A stretch of 64,000 bases of DNA, from contig NZ_KQ031391.1 in NCBI RefSeq assembly GCF_000966285.1, positions 4,604,540 to 4,668,539 on the forward strand. Reading direction: 5' to 3'. The translations under genes and the position numbers were made by a program. Shown one piece after another: positions 52,441-60,175 of this stretch. Positions within the stretch are counted from its first letter, which is position 1, and each line of letters opens with the position of its first letter. The DNA is from Pseudofrankia sp. DC12. GTDB lineage: Bacteria; Actinomycetota; Actinomycetes; Frankiales; Frankiaceae. The notes beneath the pieces are model-generated. The model was given only the letters and a program-made list of their open reading frames with translations. It was not told where the DNA came from and did no database searches.

Positions 52441-52678
52441 CCTCAGTAATGGCGGCGTGGGCAATACCGGCCCGGCGCGGTTCCAGGCGACACACAATGC
52501 GGACGCGCACATCCCGCACGGCGGCCGCCGCACGGGTGTCGCTATCGTCACCTCCCGCAGGCCGGCGAAGAGCACCGCGTCTTGCGCCACTGGCGCCGTC
52601 GCCCTGACGTTCCGAGTAACATCTCGGCCCGGCTGCCCCCGGACCGAGCAGCACAACGGCATTTCCACGGGGGATCTG

Positions 52679-53869
52679 ATGTCTGACGCCGGTTTCTGGG
52701 TCGGGCCGTTCACGGCGCCCGACAAATATCGCCTGGTCGAGAACGTGGGCGGCGGCGGCGAGGGTGAGGTGTGGCGCGCGCATCTTCAGCTGTCGATGGC
52801 GGGCCGCGGCACCGTCGCTGTGAAGATCATGCCCGCGAGGCCGGGTGACGAGGCGGACTGGGAAAAGACGGACCGGCTGCTCAGCACGTTGCGTCACCCT
52901 GGCCTCGTCCGCGTCACGGCCGTGTTCACCGGGCCGAAGATGCACCCGGCCGAAGGCGCCGACCCGAGCACTCGGTTCGGCTACGTGGTCATGGACTTCG
53001 TCGAGGGCATGACGCTGCGGGAATGGTACGACGAGAACCCGGAGGCGCTGGTCTCCGAGCGGATCCGGAAGCTGCGCAACGTCGCCGGGGCGCTGGACGA
53101 GATGCATTCGGGGCGGCTGACGGCCGTGCCGGTCGCGCACGGCGACGTGAAGCCCGCGAACATCGTGGTCGACCGGGACGGCAGCACCATGCTGGTCGAC
53201 CTGGGGCTCGCCCGGCTGACCGACGCGACCGGGGTGTCCGGGCGCAGCGCGCCCTATGCGGCGCCCGAGCTGCGCCTCCACGGCGCGATGGCGACGACGT
53301 CGGCCGACTGGTACGCTTTCGCGGCCACGACCGCCCAGGTCCTGCTCGGCGAGAAGCTGCCGACCACCCAGGAGGGCTGGCTGGACGAGGCCGCGCTCGC
53401 CGAGCTGCTGCACCGCGACGAGCTGACCGGCCGGCGACCGGCCCTGATCCACCACGTGCTGCGGACGCTCGCCGCCCGGCCGGAGGAACGGCCGGGCCAG
53501 CCGGGCTGGGCCGCTGCCCAGCACGCTGACCCACTGGCTCGACGCCGCGGCCGACGCACCCTCGCCAGCGGCGGGATGGACGCCACGATGCGGACGTGGA
53601 GCGTCTCCAGCCAGAGCCTGCTGAGCAGCCAGAGCTTCAACAACGAGGTCTGGGAGGTGGTGTTCGCGCCCGGTGGGGGCACCGTGGCCGTCGCCTGCCG
53701 GGACAAGACGGTGCAGGTCTGGAACCTCTCCAACCCACGGTCGCCGAGCTCGGTGGCCACCCTCGACGGTCACAGCGACCTGGTGTCCTCGGTGGCCTGG
53801 GTGCCGGGCGGGCGCACCATCGTCAGCGGCAGCTGGGACACGACGGTCCGGCTCTGGACGTCGGGCTGA
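52679..53869 (+). CDS. Ser/Thr kinase with shortened WD40 part, paralogue 1
   Basis: ATG 52679 follows CGGGGGA and gives 396 residues. The kinase domain (about 15-270) has VGGGGEGEVWRA, VAVKIMPARPG, VVMDFVEGMTLREW, VAHGDVKPANIVV (HGD in place of HRD) and LVDLGLARL (DLG in place of DFG). About 2.5 WD40 repeats remain (GRRTLASGGMDATMRTWSVS, VWNLSNPRSPSSVATL, GRTIVSGSWDTTVRLW). Compared with paralogue 2 it lacks the Pro-rich linker, the TM helix and four or more propeller blades. At the joint, another frame still encodes THWLDAAADA, matching paralogue 2, so a deletion with frame change made this shorter protein. It may be active as a soluble kinase but cannot form a full propeller. Confidence 0.8.
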   Translation: MSDAGFWVGPFTAPDKYRLVENVGGGGEGEVWRAHLQLSMAGRGTVAVKIMPARPGDEADWEKTDRLLSTLRHPGLVRVTAVFTGPKMHPAEGADPSTRFGYVVMDFVEGMTLREWYDENPEALVSERIRKLRNVAGALDEMHSGRLTAVPVAHGDVKPANIVVDRDGSTMLVDLGLARLTDATGVSGRSAPYAAPELRLHGAMATTSADWYAFAATTAQVLLGEKLPTTQEGWLDEAALAELLHRDELTGRRPALIHHVLRTLAARPEERPGQPGWAAAQHADPLARRRGRRTLASGGMDATMRTWSVSSQSLLSSQSFNNEVWEVVFAPGGGTVAVACRDKTVQVWNLSNPRSPSSVATLDGHSDLVSSVAWVPGGRTIVSGSWDTTVRLWTSG

Positions 53870-53889
53870 CCGCCCCGTCGCCGGGGCGG
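53870..53889. terminator. Bidirectional hairpin between kinase 1 and DUF397 copy 2
   Basis: CCGCCCCG (53870-53877) pairs with CGGGGCGG (53882-53889), loop TCGC. The stem is identical to that at 51943-51962. Confidence 0.65.
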
Positions 53890-53901
53890 CCAGCCCGCCG
53901 G

Positions 53902-54183
53902 CTAACAGACAGGTAGTGCGAGCTCCCCCCGAGGGAGCTCGAACTCACCGTTGTGTACGCCCCTCAGGAAGCCGGCCCACTCGGCCGTGGTGAACAGCAG
54001 CACCGGCCCGGACGGGTCCTTCGAGTCCCGGACGGCTACGCCGGTGGGCCTGAACGCGACGTCCACGCAGGCGTTGGTCTCCCCGCAGAAGCTGGTGCGC
54101 CGCCACACCCAGGGCGCCGCGGCCGTGGGGCCGCCCTCGTCCTCCCGGCGCCGACCAGAGCTGATCGACAGGTCGGTCAACAT
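53902..54183 (-). CDS. DUF397 protein, copy 2
   Basis: ATG 54183 has AAGGAGGAAGGGGA directly upstream and gives 93 residues; longer in-frame starts lack ribosome sites. The sequence tracks copy 1 nearly position by position: VWRRTSFCGETNACVDVAFR, VAVRDSKDPSGPVLLF, TTAEWAGFLRGVHNGEFELP. It is convergent with kinase 1 and divergent from kinase 2. There is no second XRE gene beside it, so both DUF397 copies presumably answer to the regulator at 51.1 kb or to one elsewhere. Confidence 0.9.
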   Translation of the reverse strand: MLTDLSISSGRRREDEGGPTAAAPWVWRRTSFCGETNACVDVAFRPTGVAVRDSKDPSGPVLLFTTAEWAGFLRGVHNGEFELPRGELALPVC

Positions 54184-54288
54184 TCCCCTTCCTCCTTCAC
54201 GGGGGTGTTGTTCGTGAACCAGTGACGGACGGTGGTCGCCCGGCCCCCCGACCAGACGGTGGCCGCCCTGGATGCCCACTGCCGCCGT

Positions 54289-54358
54289 GGCTGTGGACGA
54301 CTCGATCAAACGAGATGCGCTCGAAGATCACTAGCCTGCGCTGGCGCAGGGTGACCTG
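54289..54358. promoter_or_regulatory. 70-bp conserved intergenic block, copy 2
   Basis: The match to 52371-52440 includes CTCGATCAAACG and AAGATCACTAGCCTGCGCTG. Here the palindrome is perfect: CCTGCGCTGGCGCAGG (7-bp arms around TG). It lies between DUF397 copy 2 and kinase 2. Confidence 0.6.
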
Positions 54359-54535
54359 GCCCGCTGCGGCTGGCGGCAGCCGGTGGGCAGGCGTTATCGT
54401 CGCTTTCCGCACCTTTGAGGCCGAGGTCGTCTTCTTGCGTGACCTGGGGCGTCTTGGCGCGGTGGGCCTGCGCCTTCTCGGTGGCGCCCCGCCTCGGCCG
54501 AGACGTGACACGACGGCATGCATCCGGGGGACCCC

Positions 54536-56728
54536 TTGTCTGACGCCGACTTCTGGGTTGGTCCTGCCGCGGATCCCGACAAGTACCGCCTGGTCGAGCA
54601 GGTGGGCAGGGGTGGCGAGGGCGAGGTATGGCGGGCGGTGCTCCCGCTGTCGGCCGCCGGCCGTACCACGGTCGCCATCAAGATCATGCCGGCCCGGCCA
54701 GGTGACGAGGCCGAGTGGGAGCAGACCGACCGGCTGCTGAGCACGCTGCACCACCCTGGGCTGGTCCGGGTCACCGACGTGTTCACCGGTCCGCACCAGC
54801 ACCGGGCTGGTCTCGCGGATACCGCCACCCGGTCCGGCTACGTCGTCATGGACTTCGTCGAGGGCCTGACGCTGCGGGAGTGGTACAACGAGCACCCGGA
54901 CGCCCGGATCTCCGACCGGATCCGCAAGCTGCGCAACGTCGCGGGCGCGCTCGACGAGATGCACTCCGGCCGGGCGACCAACGTGCCGGTCGCCCATGGT
55001 GACGTGAAGCCGGCCAACATCGTGGTGCGCGAGGACGGCGGCACCGTGCTGGTCGATCTCGGGCTGGCCCGGCTCACCGACGCGGCCGGGGCGTCCGGGC
55101 GCAGCGCGCCCTATGCCGCGCCGGAGATGCGCGTCCCCGGCGCGATGTCGACCCCGTCGGCCGACTGGTACGCCTTCGCGGCGACGACCGCACAGGTCCT
55201 GCTGGGCGCCCGGCTGCCGATGACGCCGGAGGGCTGGCTCGACGAGCGGGCGCTCGCCGAACGGCTGCACCGTAACCCGCTGACCGCGCGCCGCCCGGCC
55301 CTGATCCAGCACATCCAGGACACGCTCGCGGCTCCACCGCAGGTCAGGACGGGCTCGCTCGCGCTCTGGCTTGACGCGGCGCTTGACACGCTGTCGCAGA
55401 AGACCATCACCTCGGGCGGCACCCCGACGCCCGTGTACGTCGTGCCGCCGCCCCCGACAGGCACCGCGCCGTCTGACGGCCGGGACCCGTGGACAGCCCG
55501 ACCGGCCGCGGTGACGTCCGAGCCGGTGCCGGGCGTGCGCCAGACGGACGAGGCGGCCACCCGGGTCTGGCGGGACCACGACGCCGGGCTCTCCGGCGCC
55601 GCGCCGGCCGCCTCTCCCATACGCCCGCGTCGTGGCCGCCGGGCCTGGGTGATACCCGCGGTGATCGGCGCTGCGGTCCTGCTGCTGCTCGGCACCGTCG
55701 TGGGGATCGTCGAGTTCGGCGGCCGGTCCGGCTCCAGGGCCAACGCGGCCGGCGGCCCGCAGCCCTCCATCGCCGTGCCCGTCCCCTTCCACGCGCTGGG
55801 CACGCCGCTGGTCGGCCACACCGACCGGGTCCAGACGGTGGCGTTCTCGCCGGACGGGCGCACCCTGGCCAGCGGCAGCGACGACGGCACGGTGCACCTG
55901 TGGGACGTCTCGAGGCTGTCGGCGCCGCGCGACCTGGGACGCCTGACCGGCCATACCGACAAGGTCGACGCGGTGGCGTTCTCGCCGGACGGGCGCACCC
56001 TCGCCAGCAGCGGCGAGGACCACACGGTGCGCCTCTGGGACGTGTCCCATCCGTCGCAGGCACACTTCCTGACGGCCCTGACCGGTGACACCGGCCCGGT
56101 CTGGGCGCTCGCGTTCTCGCCGGACCGGCGGACCCTGGCGACCGGCAGCGGCGACCACACGGTGCGGCTGTGGGACGTCTCGAACCCGGCGGCCCCGACC
56201 TTGCTGGGCGGGCCGATGACGGAGCCCAACCAGGTCTGGTCGGTGGCGTTCTCCCGCGACGGCCGGATCCTGGCCACCGGCAACCACGACGGCATCATGC
56301 GGTTCTACGACCTGTCCAACCCGCGGAACCCTGTCGTCGTCTCCAGCACGGTGGCCCATACGAAGCCGGTCCTGTGCGTGGTGTTCGCGCCCAACGGCCA
56401 CATCCTCGCCAGCGCCAGCCCCGACCATCTCGTCCGGCTGTGGGACGTGTCCAACCCGACAGCACCGATCCCGCTGGGCAGCCCGCTGATCCTGCCCAAC
56501 GAGGCGTGGACGGTGGCGTTCACGCGCGACGGGCGCACCCTGGCCGCCGGCGGCGCCGACGACACGGTCCGGCTGTGGGACGTCCAGGACCCGACGCAGC
56601 CGACCCCGATCGGCTCCCCGCTGCTCGGTCACACCAACACGGTCACCGGGGTGGCCTTCTCGCCCGACGGGCGGACGCTCGCCAGCAGCAGCTGGGACTA
56701 CTCGGTGCGGCTGTGGCAGGCACGCTGA
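54536..56728 (+). CDS. Transmembrane Ser/Thr kinase with WD40 propeller, paralogue 2
   Basis: TTG 54536 is chosen: it aligns with the ATG of paralogue 1 and follows GGGGGA; ATG 54518 upstream has no ribosome site. 730 residues. Kinase domain: VGRGGEGEVWRAVLPLS, VAIKIMPARPG, VVMDFVEGLTLREW, VAHGDVKPANIVV, VLVDLGLARL and a YAAPE activation-loop end. A Pro/Thr linker leads to one TM helix (AWVIPAVIGAAVLLLLGTVV), then seven WD40 repeats of the form VAFSPDGRTLASGSDDGTVH with LWDVS ends, forming one complete external propeller. I infer that the propeller senses a ligand outside the cell and the kinase signals inside, to FHA-like partners nearby. Confidence 0.92.
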   Translation: MSDADFWVGPAADPDKYRLVEQVGRGGEGEVWRAVLPLSAAGRTTVAIKIMPARPGDEAEWEQTDRLLSTLHHPGLVRVTDVFTGPHQHRAGLADTATRSGYVVMDFVEGLTLREWYNEHPDARISDRIRKLRNVAGALDEMHSGRATNVPVAHGDVKPANIVVREDGGTVLVDLGLARLTDAAGASGRSAPYAAPEMRVPGAMSTPSADWYAFAATTAQVLLGARLPMTPEGWLDERALAERLHRNPLTARRPALIQHIQDTLAAPPQVRTGSLALWLDAALDTLSQKTITSGGTPTPVYVVPPPPTGTAPSDGRDPWTARPAAVTSEPVPGVRQTDEAATRVWRDHDAGLSGAAPAASPIRPRRGRRAWVIPAVIGAAVLLLLGTVVGIVEFGGRSGSRANAAGGPQPSIAVPVPFHALGTPLVGHTDRVQTVAFSPDGRTLASGSDDGTVHLWDVSRLSAPRDLGRLTGHTDKVDAVAFSPDGRTLASSGEDHTVRLWDVSHPSQAHFLTALTGDTGPVWALAFSPDRRTLATGSGDHTVRLWDVSNPAAPTLLGGPMTEPNQVWSVAFSRDGRILATGNHDGIMRFYDLSNPRNPVVVSSTVAHTKPVLCVVFAPNGHILASASPDHLVRLWDVSNPTAPIPLGSPLILPNEAWTVAFTRDGRTLAAGGADDTVRLWDVQDPTQPTPIGSPLLGHTNTVTGVAFSPDGRTLASSSWDYSVRLWQAR

Positions 56729-56752
56729 CCGGCCAGGCCCGGCCCGGCCGGT
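56728..56752. terminator. Hairpin between kinase 2 and FHA-like paralogue 2
   Basis: ACCGGCC (56728-56734) pairs with GGCCGGT (56746-56752) across an 11-nt GC-rich loop, between convergent genes. Confidence 0.5.
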
Positions 56753-56767
56753 GAGCCACCCGTCGGG

Positions 56768-57541
56768 TCATTCGAGCCAGGGGAGTGCCACCCGGTGGTT
56801 CCCGCCGGTGGGCGCCGCGAGATAGCCGTTGCTCACCAGCACATAGAGGTACTCGGGATTGTTGAGGCCGACGTTGTGGTGCAGGCCGAGCCGCAACGCG
56901 CGGTCGTGGGCGTGGGCGAGCCGGTCCCGCACGCCCGCCTCGCTGATCCCCAGCCGGCTGGCTACCTGCTTGAGCTGCAGCGGCTCGGCCGGCACCCGCG
57001 GCGGCCACACCAGCAGCGGCTCGAACACCGTCCGGACGGCGTCCTCCTGCGGCCCGGACAGCGGGCCCGGCGGCGCGGGGGTGACGGTCGCGCTGGTCGT
57101 CCGGCTGCTCGGGCGCGGGCCGGCGGGAGTGATGACGAGCAGGTCGGCCTCCAACAGCACCCAGTGGTAGCTCGTGTGCGGCTGGTCGAACCGCTGCCCG
57201 TTGTGGAACCGGATCGCCACCCGGGGCCAGGCGATGCTCTGGTGGCCGGAGATCTGCTGCGGCGGCTGGCCCCAGGCGTGCAGCGTCGCGCCGTTGGCGT
57301 TGCGCAGGTCGAGGTCCCAGCCCGCCTCGGTCGCGGTCACGACGACGGCGACCCGGGAGATGCCCTCACTCGTCACCTCGACGCCGAGCGAGAGCTCCCG
57401 CTCGCGCCCGATCTCCAGCGAGCGGCCGACGGCCAGGCGGGTGCCCACCGGCGGCCGGCGCCGTGCCGGCCCGTGCTCGTAGGCCAGGACCCAGCGTTCG
57501 TGGGCCGCCGCCGGCTGGGCCCCGGTCCCCTGGGTCGCCAT
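56768..57541 (-). CDS. FHA-like / winged-helix protein, paralogue 2
   Basis: 257 residues from ATG 57541 with GGGAG about 9 nt upstream. It aligns end to end with the protein at 49844-50608: ERWVLAYEHGPA, LEIGRERELSLGVEVTSEGI, SRVAVVVTATEAGWDLDLRN, NGATLHAWGQPPQ and [17 protein letters not shown], then the winged-helix-like LKQVASRLGISEAGVRDRLA and a common ending VALPWLE. The NG pair and SR motif are the positions expected for a phosphothreonine-binding FHA fold, but overall FHA similarity is modest. It is convergent with kinase 2, which makes it a natural candidate reader of that kinase. Confidence 0.74.
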   Translation of the reverse strand: MATQGTGAQPAAAHERWVLAYEHGPARRRPPVGTRLAVGRSLEIGRERELSLGVEVTSEGISRVAVVVTATEAGWDLDLRNANGATLHAWGQPPQQISGHQSIAWPRVAIRFHNGQRFDQPHTSYHWVLLEADLLVITPAGPRPSSRTTSATVTPAPPGPLSGPQEDAVRTVFEPLLVWPPRVPAEPLQLKQVASRLGISEAGVRDRLAHAHDRALRLGLHHNVGLNNPEYLYVLVSNGYLAAPTGGNHRVALPWLE

Positions 57542-57691
57542 CCCGTCGAACTCCCGCCCTGACCCGCGTGGAACGCATGCGCTTTTCGCCTATCCTGCAC
57601 GGCGCATGACCGGGATCGAAGAAGACGCAGCCAGAAGTGGCGGGTACCCCAGCCTGTTCCCGGGGTCGCCCTGGCCCGGGAAGGCCGCCCG

Positions 57692-58594
57692 ATGCCCGCC
57701 CGGGAAGCCGCAGGCACGACCGGGAAGAATGACGGCGTGTCCGAACCGCGTACCGGGGCCGGGGCCGCCGGGGCCAACGACCGCGTCAGGCCCGCGCCGG
57801 TCGACAGGCGTGCCGAACACGGCCCGTTCGACGTGATCGGTGACGTGCACGGCTGCTCGGACGAGCTGGAGGAGCTGCTCGGCCTGCTCGGCTACCAGCT
57901 GGGACGCGACCCGGCGGGCCGGGCGGTCGGCGCCCGGCATCCGGCCGGCCGGCGGGTGATCTTCGTCGGTGACCTCATCGACCGCGGCCCCCACCCGGCG
58001 GCGGTGCTGCGGCTCGCGATGGGCATGGTCGCCGCGGGTGACGCACTGGCCGTCGCCGGAAACCACGAGCACAAGCTGGTCCGAGCGCTCGGCGGCGGGG
58101 GTGCCGGCGCCGGCGGGCCAGCCAAGGTCGGCCAGAACCTGGCGCGGACCCTCGAACAGCTGGCCGCGGAGCCGGCGGCGTTCCAGGAGGCCGCGTTCGC
58201 CTTCTGCGCGGGGCTCGGGTCGCACCTCGTGCTCGACGACGGGCGGCTGGTCGTGGCGCACGCCGGCCTGAAGGAGAGCTACCACGGCCACGACTCGGCC
58301 CAGGTCCGCGCCTTCGCGCTGTTCGGCGACACCACCGGCGAGCGCGACGAGTACGGCTTCCCGGTCCGGCGGCCGTGGGCGAACGAGTACCGGGGCCGGG
58401 CGATGGTGCTCTACGGCCATACCCCGGGCACCGGGCATCGGTGGGTGAACAACACCCTTTGCCTCGACACCGGCTGTTGCTTCGGCGGCGCGCTGACCGC
58501 CGTCCGCTACCCGGAGCGCGAGCAGCTGCGGGTTCCCGCGCGGCGCGTCTACCACCAGCCGACGCGCCCGCTGCACGACATGCCCGCCGCCTAG
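57692..58594 (+). CDS. PPP-family metallophosphoesterase (PrpA/ApaH-like)
   Basis: 300 residues from ATG 57692; GTG 57737 is an alternative with GGGAAGAA upstream. The metal-site motifs are FDVIGDVHGCSDEL, VIFVGDLIDRGPHP, VAGNHEHKLVR, VVAHAGLKE and VLYGHTPG. These define the PPP superfamily (protein phosphatases, bacterial PrpA, diadenosine tetraphosphatase). The substrate may be phosphoprotein or Ap4A. Its place next to a Ser/Thr kinase locus makes a counteracting phosphatase role attractive, though this is inference: it starts 150 bp from FHA-like paralogue 2, divergently. Confidence 0.88.
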   Translation: MPAREAAGTTGKNDGVSEPRTGAGAAGANDRVRPAPVDRRAEHGPFDVIGDVHGCSDELEELLGLLGYQLGRDPAGRAVGARHPAGRRVIFVGDLIDRGPHPAAVLRLAMGMVAAGDALAVAGNHEHKLVRALGGGGAGAGGPAKVGQNLARTLEQLAAEPAAFQEAAFAFCAGLGSHLVLDDGRLVVAHAGLKESYHGHDSAQVRAFALFGDTTGERDEYGFPVRRPWANEYRGRAMVLYGHTPGTGHRWVNNTLCLDTGCCFGGALTAVRYPEREQLRVPARRVYHQPTRPLHDMPAA

Positions 58595-58636
58595 GCCGCT
58601 CCGGGGCCCCGCCGCCGTGACGACGTGGAACGGGGT

Positions 58637-58691
58637 CCCGTCGGCCGGGACCCGGGTCGTGGCCGACGAGACCCGGGTCCCGGCCGATGGG
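58637..58691. terminator. Long bidirectional hairpin terminator
   Basis: A 22-bp stem with one G-U pair (58637-58658 with 58670-58691; core CGGCCGGGACCCGGGTC) and an 11-nt loop sit between the convergent phosphatase and aquaporin genes. The stem ends 2 bp before the aquaporin stop, so it serves both genes. It has no T tract. Confidence 0.75.
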
Positions 58692-58692
58692 A

Positions 58693-59712
58693 TCAGCTCC
58701 CGTCGGCGTCGCCGCCGGGCCAGTCCCGGTCCCGGTTCCATTTGCGGTCGCGGAACCGGTCACGGTCGCGACCCGAGCCGGCCGGCGGCCGGTCGGCGCC
58801 GGCCTGGGCGTGGTCGTCCGCCTCGGCGGTTGCCTGGCGGCCGTCGGCCAGGTGCCGCGGGGCACCTACCGGCATCCTCATCAGCCGGGCGGTCTCCTGC
58901 GCGATCCGCGCCTCCGACTCGCTCGGCAGCGCGCGGGCCGCCGTCGACAGCCGGCCGCCCGGCTCGGGCCGCAGCACCCGGTGCACGGCCGCGGCCAGCA
59001 ACGCGCCGACGATGGGCGCGACGATGAACAGCCAGAGCTGGCTCAGCGCCCAGCCGCCGGCGAACACCGCCGGCCCCAGGCTGCGGGCCGGGTTCACCGA
59101 CGTGTTGTCGACCGGAATCGAGACCAGGTTGCACACCGCCAGCACGAAGCCGATCGCGATGCCGGCGAAGCCGACGGGCGACTGGATGTGCGTCGCGCCG
59201 AGGCAGGTGAAGACCAGCAGCCCGGTGAGCAGCACCTCGGCGAGGAACGCCCCGCCCATGCCGAAACCGGCCGGCGAGTGCAGACCGTACCCGTTCGCCC
59301 CGAGCCCCTGCGTCTTCGCGGAGTAGCCGAACGGCCCCGCGTCGGCGATGAGGTAGATCGCCCCGGCCGCCACGATCGCACCGACGCACTGCGCGACGAT
59401 GTAGGCGGCGGCGTCCTTGGGCGCGATCTTCTTGGCGGCGCAGAGGCCTGTCGTCACCGCCGGGTTGACGTGGCAGCCCGACACCGGGCCGATCACGTAC
59501 ATCAGGACGACCAGCGTCAGGCCGAAGGCCAGGGCGACGCCGAGCGTCCCCATGAAGTCCCCGGCGAGCACGGCGGTGCCGACACCGCCGAGGACCAGGA
59601 CGAAGGTTCCGATCGCCTCGGCCACCAGCTTTCTGACCCGTAGCCGGGTCTCCTCGGTGCTGCTCGCGGCGTCCGCTCTCGCTTCCGCGGCCGTCCCCGC
59701 TTTCACGGCCAT
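58693..59712 (-). CDS. Aquaporin Z-type MIP channel
   Basis: ATG 59712 lies 6 nt after AGAGGGGG; ATG 59718 is too close to it. 339 residues. Six TM helices and both pore loops are present: VIGPVSGCHVNPAVTTGLCA (first NPA) and SIPVDNTSVNPARSLGPAVF (second NPA with the selectivity-filter Arg). The first loop has Cys-His (SGCHVNPA) where AqpZ usually has GGHFNPA. There is no glycerol-channel signature Asp after the second NPA, so it is probably a water channel. A C-terminal hydrophilic tail of about 95 residues ends in an Arg/Asp-rich stretch (DRFRDRKWNRDRDW), unusual for the family. Confidence 0.92.
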   Translation of the reverse strand: MAVKAGTAAEARADAASSTEETRLRVRKLVAEAIGTFVLVLGGVGTAVLAGDFMGTLGVALAFGLTLVVLMYVIGPVSGCHVNPAVTTGLCAAKKIAPKDAAAYIVAQCVGAIVAAGAIYLIADAGPFGYSAKTQGLGANGYGLHSPAGFGMGGAFLAEVLLTGLLVFTCLGATHIQSPVGFAGIAIGFVLAVCNLVSIPVDNTSVNPARSLGPAVFAGGWALSQLWLFIVAPIVGALLAAAVHRVLRPEPGGRLSTAARALPSESEARIAQETARLMRMPVGAPRHLADGRQATAEADDHAQAGADRPPAGSGRDRDRFRDRKWNRDRDWPGGDADGS

Positions 59713-60175
59713 ACCCATCCCCCTCTTCGCGTCGCACGGCCGCCGGCGGTGACGGCTCTCGACCGCTGGCCGCCGGCCCGGTGGCGCGACGCCGCGGTGC
59801 GCCGTCGCTCGCCGTCTCGCGCCGGGATACCCGGCCCGGCCCGGACAATCGCCCGCGGTCGCGATGCGCGGCGACGTATGCGGAGCGCTGACGGTCCGTC
59901 GGTCTGCGCGGCCGTCCGGCGAACAGTGAGGTTGCCGTCGACGGCCGGACCGGCGGAGCGGGGAAACGTATCCTGAGAGCACGCGTGTTCGAGGAACATC
60001 GTTTTGAGGAACATCGTTTTCGGGGAACATCGCCGTTCAGGAACATCGCCGTTCGAACAAGACCGGTGCTGCGGTTGAGCGGCACCGCGGTCGTTTCGCC
60101 GTCTGGTCGTGGGGTGGGCCGCCAGTCTGGTCAGACGGCAGACGGGTTGGGGACAGCTCTGACAGGGGCACTGAC
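59713..60175. promoter_or_regulatory. Divergent region with four tandem GGAACATCG boxes
   Basis: Four head-to-tail units sit at 59991-60005, 60006-60020, 60021-60037 and 60038-60053. The first two are identical 15-mers (GAGGAACATCGTTTT), and the last two share GGAACATCGCCGTT. They lie between the aquaporin and the receiver-flavoprotein gene, about 125 bp before the latter. Tandem short direct repeats in a divergent promoter suggest cooperative binding of a regulator. No other feature is seen in the region. Confidence 0.6.
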
